32,584 nucleotides of DNA from Calothrix rhizosoleniae SC01 (GTDB taxonomy: Bacteria; Cyanobacteriota; Cyanobacteriia; Cyanobacteriales; Nostocaceae), in assembly GCF_900185595.1 (NCBI RefSeq), contig NZ_FYBH01000341.1, positions 1 to 32,584 of the forward strand. Reading direction: 5' to 3'. A program made the position numbers and the translations under genes. Under the pieces are notes generated by a model, which was given only the letters and a program-made list of their open reading frames with translations, made no database searches and was not told the DNA's origin. Of this stretch, positions 25,961-32,584 are shown in pieces (positions within the stretch are counted from its first letter, which is position 1; each line of letters opens with the position of its first letter).

Positions 25961-26773
25961 ATGCTAAAAACAAAAACAGTCATTCAATACGAACAAAGGA
26001 CAGCGCAATATTTTATTGAAAACTTGGGGAATGGGGTTGAACTAGAGATGGTGTTGATTTCTAGTGGTAATTTTCCAATGGGCGCACCAGAAGATGAGGA
26101 AGGTCGCAATGAAGGTGAACGTCCCCAACACCCAGTAGCAGTTACATCTTTCTGGATGGGCAAATATCCTGTCACTCAAGGGCAGTATGAGGCAATTATG
26201 GGTAAAAATCCTTCTCACTTCAAAGGAGATAACTTACCTGTAGAAAGAGTTTCTTGGTACGATGCAGTTGAGTTTTGCGATCGCCTATCTCAATATACAG
26301 GTAAACAATATCGCCTTCCCAGTGAAGCAGAATGGGAATATGCTTGTCGTGCGGGAACTACCACTCCATTTCACTTTGGGGAGACAATTATATCTGAACT
26401 AGCAAACTATAAGGCTGAATACACTTACGGTGATGGATCCAAAGGGATTTACCGTGGAGAAACAACACCTGTGGGTAGTTTTGAGGTAGCTAATGCTTTT
26501 GGGCTGTATGACATGCATGGGAACGTTTGGGAATGGTGTGTTGACCATTGGCATGGTAACTATGAAAATGCGCCCACAAACGGCAGTGCATGGGTAGAAC
26601 CTGAAAATAAAGATAAGAATCGTTCTCGAGTGCTGCGGGGTGGTTCGTGGCTCAACAATCCAGAGACCTGCCGCTCCGCCTACCGCCTCTTCAACTCTCC
26701 GGACTACGATCACCTCGCTTTCGGGCTGCGGGTTGTGTGTGTGGTTGGTGGCTCGTCCAGGACTCTTGTGTAG
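25961..26773 (+). CDS. Formylglycine-generating-enzyme-fold (C-type-lectin-like) protein, probable DGR target
   Basis: The 270-aa product is a tandem paralogue of the C-terminal half of the preceding protein and lacks its helical domain. It contains LGNGVELEMVLISSGNFPMG, YPVTQGQYEAIMGKNPS, RLPSEAEWEYACRAGT, GLYDMHGNVWEWC, RVLRGGSWLNNPETCRSAYR and FGLRVVCVVGG. As in the first copy, the first catalytic Cys of true FGEs is missing. Long stretches are identical at the DNA level (for example about 69 bp around 26508), so the duplication is recent or homogenised. Only the block at 26648-26719 differs strongly. The ATG at 25961 is 4 bp after the previous stop. An open frame also extends back to 25907 inside the previous gene, but it is unlikely to be used. 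Two hairpins follow 38 bp after the stop. Confidence 0.88.
   Translation: MLKTKTVIQYEQRTAQYFIENLGNGVELEMVLISSGNFPMGAPEDEEGRNEGERPQHPVAVTSFWMGKYPVTQGQYEAIMGKNPSHFKGDNLPVERVSWYDAVEFCDRLSQYTGKQYRLPSEAEWEYACRAGTTTPFHFGETIISELANYKAEYTYGDGSKGIYRGETTPVGSFEVANAFGLYDMHGNVWEWCVDHWHGNYENAPTNGSAWVEPENKDKNRSRVLRGGSWLNNPETCRSAYRLFNSPDYDHLAFGLRVVCVVGGSSRTLV
26639..26743 (+). other. Candidate DGR variable repeat 2
   Basis: The codons after RGGSW are CTC AAC AAT, then ACC TGC, later TAC CGC CTC TTC AAC TCT, and TAC GAT CAC CTC GCT. The many NNC/NNT codons and the high GC contrast with the AT-rich, A/T-ending codons of the rest of the operon. The 24-bp 3' segment equals that of repeat 1 and would be the site where mutagenic homing initiates. 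No template repeat is in the window. Confidence 0.65.
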
Positions 26774-26810
26774 GCGTAGTATTCCAGCACATTAATTTTG
26801 AGTGGTTGTG

Positions 26811-26856
26811 GCACAGCCATCCTGGCTGTGCAATGGTCAGGCATCCCTGCCTGACC
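26811..26856. repeat. Two adjacent 8-bp-stem hairpins after the last island gene
   Basis: GCACAGCC-ATCCT-GGCTGTGC (26811-26831) is followed by GGTCAGGC-ATCCCT-GCCTGACC (26835-26856). No T-run follows, so they are not normal terminators. Some DGR target genes have GC-rich hairpins just after the variable repeat that aid homing. Similar palindromes also occur as interspersed repeats in cyanobacteria. Confidence 0.75.
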
Positions 26857-26915
26857 CACAAGTAATGATTTTGACCATCAGAACTTGTATATTGAGAAGA
26901 GTAGTATAATTTTTC

Positions 26916-26954
26916 CTTCCCCCTGCTCCCTACTCCCTACTCCCTACTCCCTGC
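26916..26954. repeat. Heptanucleotide tandem repeat (CTCCCTA)
   Basis: About five units of CCCTGCT/CCCTACT type lie in the spacer before the minus-strand cupin gene. Confidence 0.8.
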
Positions 26955-26978
26955 TTAGAAGTCAGACGAGGTTTAGAT

Positions 26979-27251
26979 TCACTCAAAACAATAATGTTTT
27001 TTCACGTCCCTACTAATTTCCCAGGTACAAGACATTCCAGCAGGAAAAGTGACTAAATCTCCTTTACCCATTTGTACTGGCTGTCCCCCTTCTGGAGTCA
27101 CAATCACATCTCCTTCCAGGAAATAACAAGTTTCTTGAGCGTCGTAAGTCCAAGGGAATATGGAGACTTCCTTTTGCCAAATACCCCATTTACTTACTTC
27201 CAGCTGATTGAGGCGTTCTTGACTGGGTTGACGCTCAATTTTGATTTCCAT
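26979..27251 (-). CDS. Cupin domain protein (DUF861/EutQ-like)
   Basis: The 90-aa product is a single small cupin barrel with KWGIWQKEVSIFPWTYDAQE, CYFLEGDVIVTPEGG, GKGDLVTFPAGMSCTWEI and a KKHYCFE end. This is the pattern of the cupin_3 family. The usual metal-binding histidines of the first cupin motif are replaced, as is common in this subfamily, so activity cannot be predicted. The ATG at 27251 gives MEIKIERQPSQERLNQLEV, the family start. The gene lies 21 bp downstream of the next minus-strand gene and may be co-transcribed with it. Confidence 0.85.
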   Translation of the reverse strand: MEIKIERQPSQERLNQLEVSKWGIWQKEVSIFPWTYDAQETCYFLEGDVIVTPEGGQPVQMGKGDLVTFPAGMSCTWEISRDVKKHYCFE

Positions 27252-27272
27252 ATGCTTTTTAGTTGCTCAAGT

Positions 27273-27632
27273 TTAACAGTAGGATTGAATATCCTCTCCA
27301 CACTGATCTACTAAATAACACAACGCCCGAAAACGCAAGCCAACCAATTGCTCATATAGAGGATTGAGTTTGCACATAGGGGGAATCTGAGCAATTTTAT
27401 GACCAAATACCACAATATTACGCTCAAAAGGACACTGAGCAGGAATCAACTTGGCAATTACTTTAGCTGATTTCCGATTCTGAATTTCCAGGGAATCCAA
27501 CCATTGTTGTAGAGGAGCCAAAATGTCAATGGTAGGTAGTTTAAACTGCTGTTTTTTATTTACTTGTTCTTCTTGTTGTGCAGGATTTAAAACAGGAGAA
27601 AAACTAATTTTTTGATATTGTGTGCTAATCAT
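27273..27632 (-). CDS. Mo-dependent nitrogenase C-terminal domain protein
   Basis: The 119-aa product ends with the conserved core CPFERNIVVFGHKIAQIPPM, then CKLNPLYEQLVGLRFRALCY and CGEDIQSYC. This matches the small cyanobacterial family named for a Mo-nitrogenase C-terminal domain (PF06967). The N-terminal 45 residues are polar and variable. Its role is unknown; it has no metal cluster motif of nitrogenase itself. The ATG at 27632 is the only good start. It is likely the first gene of a two-gene unit with the cupin. Confidence 0.85.
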   Translation of the reverse strand: MISTQYQKISFSPVLNPAQQEEQVNKKQQFKLPTIDILAPLQQWLDSLEIQNRKSAKVIAKLIPAQCPFERNIVVFGHKIAQIPPMCKLNPLYEQLVGLRFRALCYLVDQCGEDIQSYC

Positions 27633-28356
27633 CTATTATTTTACCTTTGTATTGATTGTCAATTTACTTTTTTGCTTTGCCAATTTAAACCGCGTCTATC
27701 TTGAAACCCATAGTTTTTGCCTACAACAAATGTTCTATGGGTGAAAGGGCAGGGCAAACATAATATGTGGAAATATTGAATAATCTTACTGATGCCGTGC
27801 CCCTACCAGGAAAACTCCAGTTCTCAATCTAGATTAGGTTTATATTGATGTCACAACTGAGATTTGATACTGGGGAGTAAACACTGAACTGAATCAAAAT
27901 GATTTACTCTCTATTGCCTTAAACTATGTCATCAATAATTTTTATTAAAGCCCACTCTATCCAGGCAAAATGTCCAATCAAATACAAAAACGAAAAAAAA
28001 TATAAAGACTAATGTACATAAAATCTGATTATTGACAGTGAAAGTCCTCAGATATGGGCTTTCTAGGACAATAACAGATAGCTAAAATCAGCTTGAAGAC
28101 ACAGTCGAATTTATCTGCTTCAGGCTGGCTTATCCCTTATTCTGTATAGGTTTTACTAGTTGCACATTCAGATTACAGCTGCTCTTAGACCATTCACAGC
28201 TAGACAAAATGTTAATTCAGTTACATTTATTTACAAATAGAAAAATTTGGGAACCGAAGATCCATAAAATAAGGATAATGTCAACCCATCCTGTTCCCAA
28301 TTCATATTTTTATAGTTAAAATTATCAATAGATTGACATCTAAATAAAAGATATTG
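27633..28356. other. Long AT-rich intergenic region
   Basis: At about 27747-27816 there is a degenerate MITE-like segment (GGGCAGGGCA to GATGCCGTGCCC). At 28247-28300 the inverted repeat TTGGGAAC/GTTCCCAA is separated by about 37 bp. No gene is visible. Confidence 0.55.
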
Positions 28357-28785
28357 TCATAAGTAATCAAAAAATTGTTCTGGTACGAGTCTCAGTTTTC
28401 CAGACTGGAAATGGTTGATATCGACCCATAATGCAACTTTTTCTCGTTTACCTTCTTTAAAGACCAGTTTTTCTAGTTGATAAAACTTAGGATCGACAAA
28501 ATCGCATTGATAAAGTTGAATAATTTCGTGACCAGGTTGACCATTAAAGGTAAATATATTTTCCAAACATCCTAAATGCTGGATATTAGTTAACTCCGCT
28601 TGAATTTCTTCTTGAAACTCTCTTTGTAGAGCGATCAGGCTGGTTTCGCCAAATTCCACGCCACCACCCAGAGCGCGGTAAAAATCGGTTTTTTTGATCG
28701 GGTCGTAACCTTGGGAGAGAAAAATACGTTCGCCATCCCGAATTAATCCTAAAGAAATGAGGCGGATTCGATCTGATTTATGCAT
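28357..28785 (-). CDS. Nudix hydrolase
   Basis: The 142-aa product has the Nudix box GGGVEFGETSLIALQREFQE with EI after it (about residues 40-61). Both the RE and EE metal-binding residues are intact. Nudix enzymes cleave nucleoside diphosphates linked to another group. The substrate cannot be read from the sequence. The N-terminus HKSDRIRLISLGLIRDGERI and the C-terminal REKVALWVDINHFQ are usual for a single-domain member. The gene is 8 bp downstream of the DUF3531 gene on the same strand, so the two form one transcription unit. The start at 28785 is well placed. Confidence 0.93.
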   Translation of the reverse strand: MHKSDRIRLISLGLIRDGERIFLSQGYDPIKKTDFYRALGGGVEFGETSLIALQREFQEEIQAELTNIQHLGCLENIFTFNGQPGHEIIQLYQCDFVDPKFYQLEKLVFKEGKREKVALWVDINHFQSGKLRLVPEQFFDYL

Positions 28786-28793
28786 TATTACTA

Positions 28794-29246
28794 CTAATTA
28801 TCGTAACTAAACGAACGATGACCATTAGTTTCCTCAACGGGCCAATCTGGATTTTCGCCACCAATATAAATTTCTTCCAGAGCGACATATTCTGAAGATA
28901 GCTGTTGCAGGGCATTGATTAAAATATCAAGAGCGATCGCATCAGAAGTTCCCAGATCAAACCAACAACGCCCCCATTCCCTTTCGTATTCAAAGTCACC
29001 CATATTATGCATGAGTGCTAGTAAACTATTGTCATATCCTTGGGAATCGTAATTCATGTAGCTGATTTCTAGTCCAGTTTCCTGTATTTGGAGATTTTCG
29101 GCATTAAACGCCCCTAATTTGCCCAAATAAAACCAGGAGTCGAATAATTCTTCTACATATTGCTTTTCTTGTTGGGAAGGAACAGTAGTGAATTTGAACC
29201 AAATCCACAAATCGAATTGGTTAACTTCCCGGAAATGTATTTCCAT
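28794..29246 (-). CDS. DUF3531 family protein
   Basis: The 150-aa soluble acidic protein matches the cyanobacterial and plastid DUF3531 family: MEIHFREVNQFDLWIWFKF, VEELFDSWFYLGKLGAFNAE, MNYDSQGYDNSLLALMHNMG and EREWGRCWFDLGTSDAIALD. The function is unknown. There is no signal peptide or membrane helix. It comes directly before the Nudix gene, with an 8-bp gap. The ATG at 29246 gives the family N-terminus. Confidence 0.88.
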   Translation of the reverse strand: MEIHFREVNQFDLWIWFKFTTVPSQQEKQYVEELFDSWFYLGKLGAFNAENLQIQETGLEISYMNYDSQGYDNSLLALMHNMGDFEYEREWGRCWFDLGTSDAIALDILINALQQLSSEYVALEEIYIGGENPDWPVEETNGHRSFSYDN

Positions 29247-29318
29247 TCCCTTTATTCATTTAAATTTAGTTTACTAGAACACAATATCTTAATTTTAAGA
29301 AAGATGGGTCAGGAAGAG

Positions 29319-29356
29319 GCGGGGGAGCAGGGAGCAGGGAGCAGGGAGCGGGGGCT
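29319..29356. repeat. Heptanucleotide tandem repeat (GGGAGCA) joined to a GGGGGCTTGTATTC motif
   Basis: GGGAGCA repeats about four times and is followed by the dispersed GGGGGCTTGTAT motif also seen near 4041, 7727, 15002 and 32572. Confidence 0.75.
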
Positions 29357-29428
29357 TGTATTCTTTTACTTCTCGGTCATTTCCGTTCCTTCCCAATTCA
29401 AAAATTAAGAATACACTCCTTCTGTGCT

Positions 29429-30370
29429 TCACTGCTGATTTAGGCTCTTTTTAGCTTTGCGGTGTTCGCGTTTGATTTGTTTCACCATACCAGCAGGTAG
29501 TTGGGATTTCTTGGCTAAGGCTTTATCAAAATGAGCGATCGCTTCTTGCATTAATTCTTGATTTTTACTTCTATTTGCCCGTGCCCGCAGGATTTGAGCT
29601 TTGAGATAATATAGTTCTGGGTTATCAGCAGTTTTCTCTAATGCTCGGTTAGCATACTTGAGGGCTTGATCATACTTTTTCATATCCCGATAAGCCAGGG
29701 CAATACCCCTATCTACCAGATACTGGGGAGCAGCATTTTTTTCCAACCGTTGAATTGCTTGCTCGGGACTAGCAAAAGGCAAATTTACAGCTAACATGAG
29801 ATCCATGTATCCCTTGAATAAATTCAGTTCTGGATCATCCTTGGCAATTGCTTCTGCTTTATCTAGATGATCATAGACTTGACGTAATTTAACTAATGCT
29901 TGGGGTGTACCTTTAATCGTTCCTTCACGCTTTAAATTTAATGCGCCTTCTAGGAAATGACCAACAGCTACATATAAATTTCCCCGTAAGGGATCTTTGG
30001 CTACTAATTTTTTGGCTGTTTCCAGGGTTTTGCGGCTATAAGTATCTAATGCAGTCCAATTTTCACTTGTGTATGCTAAAGAAGCCTTCATTGCATAAGC
30101 TAAAGGCTCACCTACATCCTGAGATATTGCTTGTTTTAAGTAACGTTCAGCTGTGGGATAATTACCCTGTTGAAAAATTGCTTTAAAAGCTTCTTCTGTA
30201 GTGTTCCCTATTTGACGTGTCTGCTGAGTTCGGAATGGATCTGCTGCCAGGGATGGACTTATCCAAACATTGAGCAAAATTGCTACCAAACAAGTAACAT
30301 TGAGGGTATTCGCTAATCTCAAAGACACTAGTGGTTGAAGTAATGAAAAACTTTTAATTATTTTAATCAT
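29429..30370 (-). CDS. Exported TPR-repeat protein
   Basis: The 313-aa product has a signal peptide (hydrophobic LNVTCLVAILLNVWISPSLAA at about 23-43, probable cleavage after LAA). Helical repeats follow through to the end. TPR-like units are visible, such as FKAIFQQGNYPTAERYLKQA, LAYRDMKKYDQALKYANRAL and ELYYLKAQILRARANRSKNQ. The C-terminus is very basic (KQIKREHRKAKKSLNQQ). It probably acts as a protein-binding scaffold in the periplasm or thylakoid lumen; the partner is unknown. Related proteins of this length are common in cyanobacteria. The ATG at 30370 keeps a long but usable N-region before the hydrophobic core. Confidence 0.85.
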   Translation of the reverse strand: MIKIIKSFSLLQPLVSLRLANTLNVTCLVAILLNVWISPSLAADPFRTQQTRQIGNTTEEAFKAIFQQGNYPTAERYLKQAISQDVGEPLAYAMKASLAYTSENWTALDTYSRKTLETAKKLVAKDPLRGNLYVAVGHFLEGALNLKREGTIKGTPQALVKLRQVYDHLDKAEAIAKDDPELNLFKGYMDLMLAVNLPFASPEQAIQRLEKNAAPQYLVDRGIALAYRDMKKYDQALKYANRALEKTADNPELYYLKAQILRARANRSKNQELMQEAIAHFDKALAKKSQLPAGMVKQIKREHRKAKKSLNQQ

Positions 30371-30706
30371 TAGTCCCTTCAGAAAGAATACTGTTGGAGT
30401 CGTTGTGTATATTACTTATAATGCAGGAAAAACATACTAGAATCACAACTATTATTGTTCAACACCTACAAAAAACTTGACTGTGGTAATTGTTCTAAGT
30501 TCCATTTTCTGGGTATCTATTATTTCACAAGTAATTTTGTCACAATAAAAAAAGCATCTTGCTGAATTAAAAATTAATGGTAGTGGTGATCACCTGGCAA
30601 TGTTACCTTATGTAGAAACTGAAATACTTTCGGATTTTTGCGATCGCGCTTGTGTTTACTTAATTAGTGAGTTGCTGACTTTTTATATTTTAGGTAATCT
30701 TAACGA
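30371..30706. other. Divergent intergenic region
   Basis: It separates the TPR gene (minus) from the ABC gene (plus). A HIP1 GCGATCGC lies near 30641. No clear promoter or RNA was seen. Confidence 0.5.
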
Positions 30707-31381
30707 ATGCTTTATCTTAAAGACTTAATTTATCACCCTACAGCTTGTCCCACACCGATTCTCAAATCCATTAACCTAGAATTAACCACCCAGCAGTTAG
30801 GTCTGATTATTGGACCAAGTGGTTCAGGAAAAAGTACTTTATTAGAAATTTTATCTGGGCTAGCGCAACCGACATCAGGTTCGATTTTCTGGCGAGAGCA
30901 ACAGTTAGTACCGGAGCAATTACAACAATTAGCTGGATTAGTGTTTCAGTTTCCTGAACGGCATTTTTGTGGCGCAACCATTTTAGAGGAATTACGTTTA
31001 GGACATCCGGAGTTAGGGACAGAACGGGTGAGACAAGCTTTAAGTGAGGTTGGGTTGGATCATTTGTCTTTGAGTACACCACCCCATGATTTAAGTGGGG
31101 GTCAGCAACGGCGTTTAGCTTTAGCAGTACAATTAATCCGTCAGCCCCATGTATTACTGTTAGATGAGCCGACAGCAGGGTTAGATTGGTCAATTCGTCA
31201 GCAATTGGTAAGCTTATTAGCAAAACTCAAAAAAGATTGGACCTTGTTAGTTGTCACCCATGATGCAGGAGATATGTTAGCGATCGCAGACAAATGTTGG
31301 ACAATCAAACAAGGGGAACTCGAATCCGTAGACCCCATGACCCTAAATCAAAAAATTCAACAACCCCTGACACTAGCATGA
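30707..31381 (+). CDS. ABC transporter ATP-binding protein (ECF/CbiO-like)
   Basis: The 224-aa product is a complete ABC ATPase. It has Walker A GPSGSGKST at residues 36-44, Q-loop GLVFQFPERHF, signature LSGGQQ, Walker B VLLLDEPTAGLD and the switch histidine in VVTHD. The Q-loop form FQFPE is typical of energy-coupling-factor (cobalt, nickel, vitamin) ATPases and of their plastid homologues. The substrate is unknown, because no membrane partner is encoded nearby. ATG 30707 gives MLYLKDLIYHPTACPTPILK, which fits the family. A long heptamer repeat array follows the stop. Confidence 0.93.
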   Translation: MLYLKDLIYHPTACPTPILKSINLELTTQQLGLIIGPSGSGKSTLLEILSGLAQPTSGSIFWREQQLVPEQLQQLAGLVFQFPERHFCGATILEELRLGHPELGTERVRQALSEVGLDHLSLSTPPHDLSGGQQRRLALAVQLIRQPHVLLLDEPTAGLDWSIRQQLVSLLAKLKKDWTLLVVTHDAGDMLAIADKCWTIKQGELESVDPMTLNQKIQQPLTLA

Positions 31382-31471
31382 AATATCTGTTGATAGTTTA
31401 AATTTCTCCACTCTTTCTAGGAGAACACCAAAAAATAAATCTCCAATTTCATCAACTCGAGCTACTTTCTT

Positions 31472-31639
31472 TACTCCCCTACTCCCTACTCCCTACTCCC
31501 TACTCCCTACTCCCCTACTCCCTACTCCCTACTCCCTACTCCCTACTCCCCTATTCCCTACTCCCTACTCCCTACTCCCCTATTCCCTACTCCCTACTCC
31601 CTACTCCCTAATCCCTGCTCCCTACTCCCTGCTCCCTGC
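31472..31639. repeat. Long heptanucleotide tandem repeat array (ACTCCCT)
   Basis: About 23 units of TACTCCC with occasional CTCCCCTA and CTATTCC variants lie between the ABC gene and pcyA. It is the longest such array in the window. Such arrays are common in Nostocales and vary in length by slippage. Confidence 0.95.
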
Positions 31640-31763
31640 ATCCCGAGTGATGATTTTTTATTTGGAAGTCCCTAGGAATGTAAATATATTGCAGGCATCA
31701 TCCAGTAAGACCGAGGTAACTGTAGACTGACAACAAGAGAAGTTTTTCCATTCCATGATGATT

Positions 31764-32561
31764 ATGTCAACTACTTCTAACCTCTCCTTGCGTGAACAAC
31801 AAAATCCTCTAATTCGTCAACTGGCTGATTGTATTGAAGCAGTTTGGCATAAGTATCTTGACTTATCGCCATATGATTTACCTGCGGAATTAGGATACGT
31901 TGAAGGAAAGTTAGAGGGGGAGAAACTCACCATTGAAAATCGCTGCTACCAAACACCCCAATTTCGCAAAATTCACTTGGAATTGGCGAAAGTAGGACCT
32001 GTACTGGATATTTTGCATTGTGTCATGTTTCCCCGTCCGGAATATGACTTACCCATGTTTGGCTGTGATTTAGTGGGTGGTAGGGGTCAAATGAGTGCAG
32101 CGATTGTCGATCTCTCTCCGGTTAATACTGGATATTTACCTGTATCTTATATTAATGCCCTATCTGCTCTCAAACCCTTGGAATTTTCCCAACCCCGTAA
32201 ATTACCTGATTGGGGTGATATTTTTTCGGAGTATTGTACTTTTATCCGTCCTAGTACCCCAGAAGAAGAAACCTTATTTTTGCAGCGGGTGCAGGAATTT
32301 TTAGAAATTCATTGTAGTTTAGCGATCGCTTCTGACCCTGTATCTCCAGAGCAAATGAAGCAGATTCTTGCAGGACAGCTCAATTACTGTACTAAACAAC
32401 AAAAAAATGATAAAACTCGCCGTGTACTAGAAAAAGCTTTTGGTACGGACTGGGCAGAGCACTACATGAATACTGTTCTATTTGATTTACCCACAGAAAA
32501 AGTCGAGGAAGAGGAGAGCAGGGAGCAGGGAGCAGGGAGCAGGGGAGAAAAGGGGAGCTGA
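31764..32561 (+). CDS. pcyA: Phycocyanobilin:ferredoxin oxidoreductase PcyA, with repeat-derived C-terminal tail
   Basis: PcyA reduces biliverdin IXa to phycocyanobilin in two ferredoxin-driven two-electron steps, giving the pigment of phycobilisomes and phytochromes. The 265-aa product has the family core: [40 protein letters not shown] and the active-site region [20 protein letters not shown]. That region holds the catalytic His (HCVM) and Asp (GCD). [20 protein letters not shown] and [18 protein letters not shown] follow. Homologues normally end about there. Here the frame runs on through [20 protein letters not shown], which is translated from a GGGAGCA heptamer run at 32517-32549. The tail is probably a tolerated extension. 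ATG 31755 is also in frame (MMIMSTTS); 31764 fits homologues better. Confidence 0.95.
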   Translation: MSTTSNLSLREQQNPLIRQLADCIEAVWHKYLDLSPYDLPAELGYVEGKLEGEKLTIENRCYQTPQFRKIHLELAKVGPVLDILHCVMFPRPEYDLPMFGCDLVGGRGQMSAAIVDLSPVNTGYLPVSYINALSALKPLEFSQPRKLPDWGDIFSEYCTFIRPSTPEEETLFLQRVQEFLEIHCSLAIASDPVSPEQMKQILAGQLNYCTKQQKNDKTRRVLEKAFGTDWAEHYMNTVLFDLPTEKVEEEESREQGAGSRGEKGS

Positions 32562-32584
32562 CACAAATAAATTTGGAGGCTTGT
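32517..32584. repeat. Heptamer run within the pcyA 3' end, followed by the AATTTGGAGGCTTGT motif
   Basis: GGGAGCA repeats about four times inside the coding frame. After the stop, GGGGAGCTGACACAAATAAA leads into the dispersed motif seen in reverse at 15002-15035. Confidence 0.8.

Noticed and set aside
18732-26773. Prophage or integrative element
   Set aside because: No integrase, structural phage gene, tRNA or attachment-type direct repeats were found around the island.
26811-26856. Twin hairpins as transcription terminators
   Set aside because: No T-run follows either stem, so intrinsic termination is unlikely.
27273-27632. Nitrogenase subunit
   Set aside because: The protein is 119 aa and has only the small C-terminal-named domain; no cluster-binding motifs of nitrogenase are present.

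Overview
The window comes from a filamentous, probably heterocyst-forming cyanobacterium (Nostocales). The base composition is AT-rich. The HIP1 octamer GCGATCGC recurs, as at 6519 and 8194. Heptanucleotide tandem repeats of the GGGAGCA/GGGAGTA type lie in many spacers. Photosynthesis genes (petC, petA, pcyA), an XisH/XisI pair and a nitrogenase-associated C-terminal domain protein all fit this group.

Layout. 1-944: 5' part of an M16 peptidase gene (minus). 1490-2920: purK with a structured RNA downstream that is probably 6S RNA. 2975-3900: a 131-bp MITE, two tandem perfect DnaA-box sequences, and a four-repeat CRISPR array with a leader-like region and a terminator but no cas genes. 4550-8310: a small membrane protein, a DUF3067 gene divergent from petC-petA, and a small photosystem-type membrane protein. 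8436-10025: GH57 glucan branching enzyme. 10388-13435: a 1015-aa orthocaspase with a second, degenerate CHAT-like domain. 13503-14252: xisI and a frameshifted xisH. 14444-18331: two small membrane proteins, then a DUF58-moxR pair whose moxR is split by a second copy of the 131-bp MITE.

18534-26856 is the accessory island and the most interesting part. A broken ribbon-helix-helix gene precedes seven co-directional, closely spaced genes. They encode an unknown 309-aa protein, a CHAT protease, a protein that begins with the same coiled-coil module that ends the CHAT protease, a MoxR AAA+ ATPase, a von Willebrand A protein, and two tandem formylglycine-generating-enzyme-fold (C-type-lectin-like) proteins. 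The set resembles the MoxR/vWA ternary conflict systems of multicellular bacteria. The 3' ends of the two lectin-fold genes look like variable repeats of a diversity-generating retroelement (DGR). A block rich in NNC/NNT codons differs strongly between the two paralogues, while the flanks, including a shared 24-bp GC-rich 3' segment, are nearly identical. Two 8-bp-stem hairpins follow the last gene. My reading is that a switch-like ATPase and protease system has a hypervariable recognition subunit. No reverse transcriptase or template repeat is visible, so both would have to lie elsewhere in the genome.

26979-32584 returns to ordinary genes: cupin, Mo-nitrogenase C-terminal domain protein, Nudix hydrolase, DUF3531, TPR protein, an ABC ATPase and pcyA. 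The pcyA reading frame runs into a heptanucleotide repeat at its 3' end.
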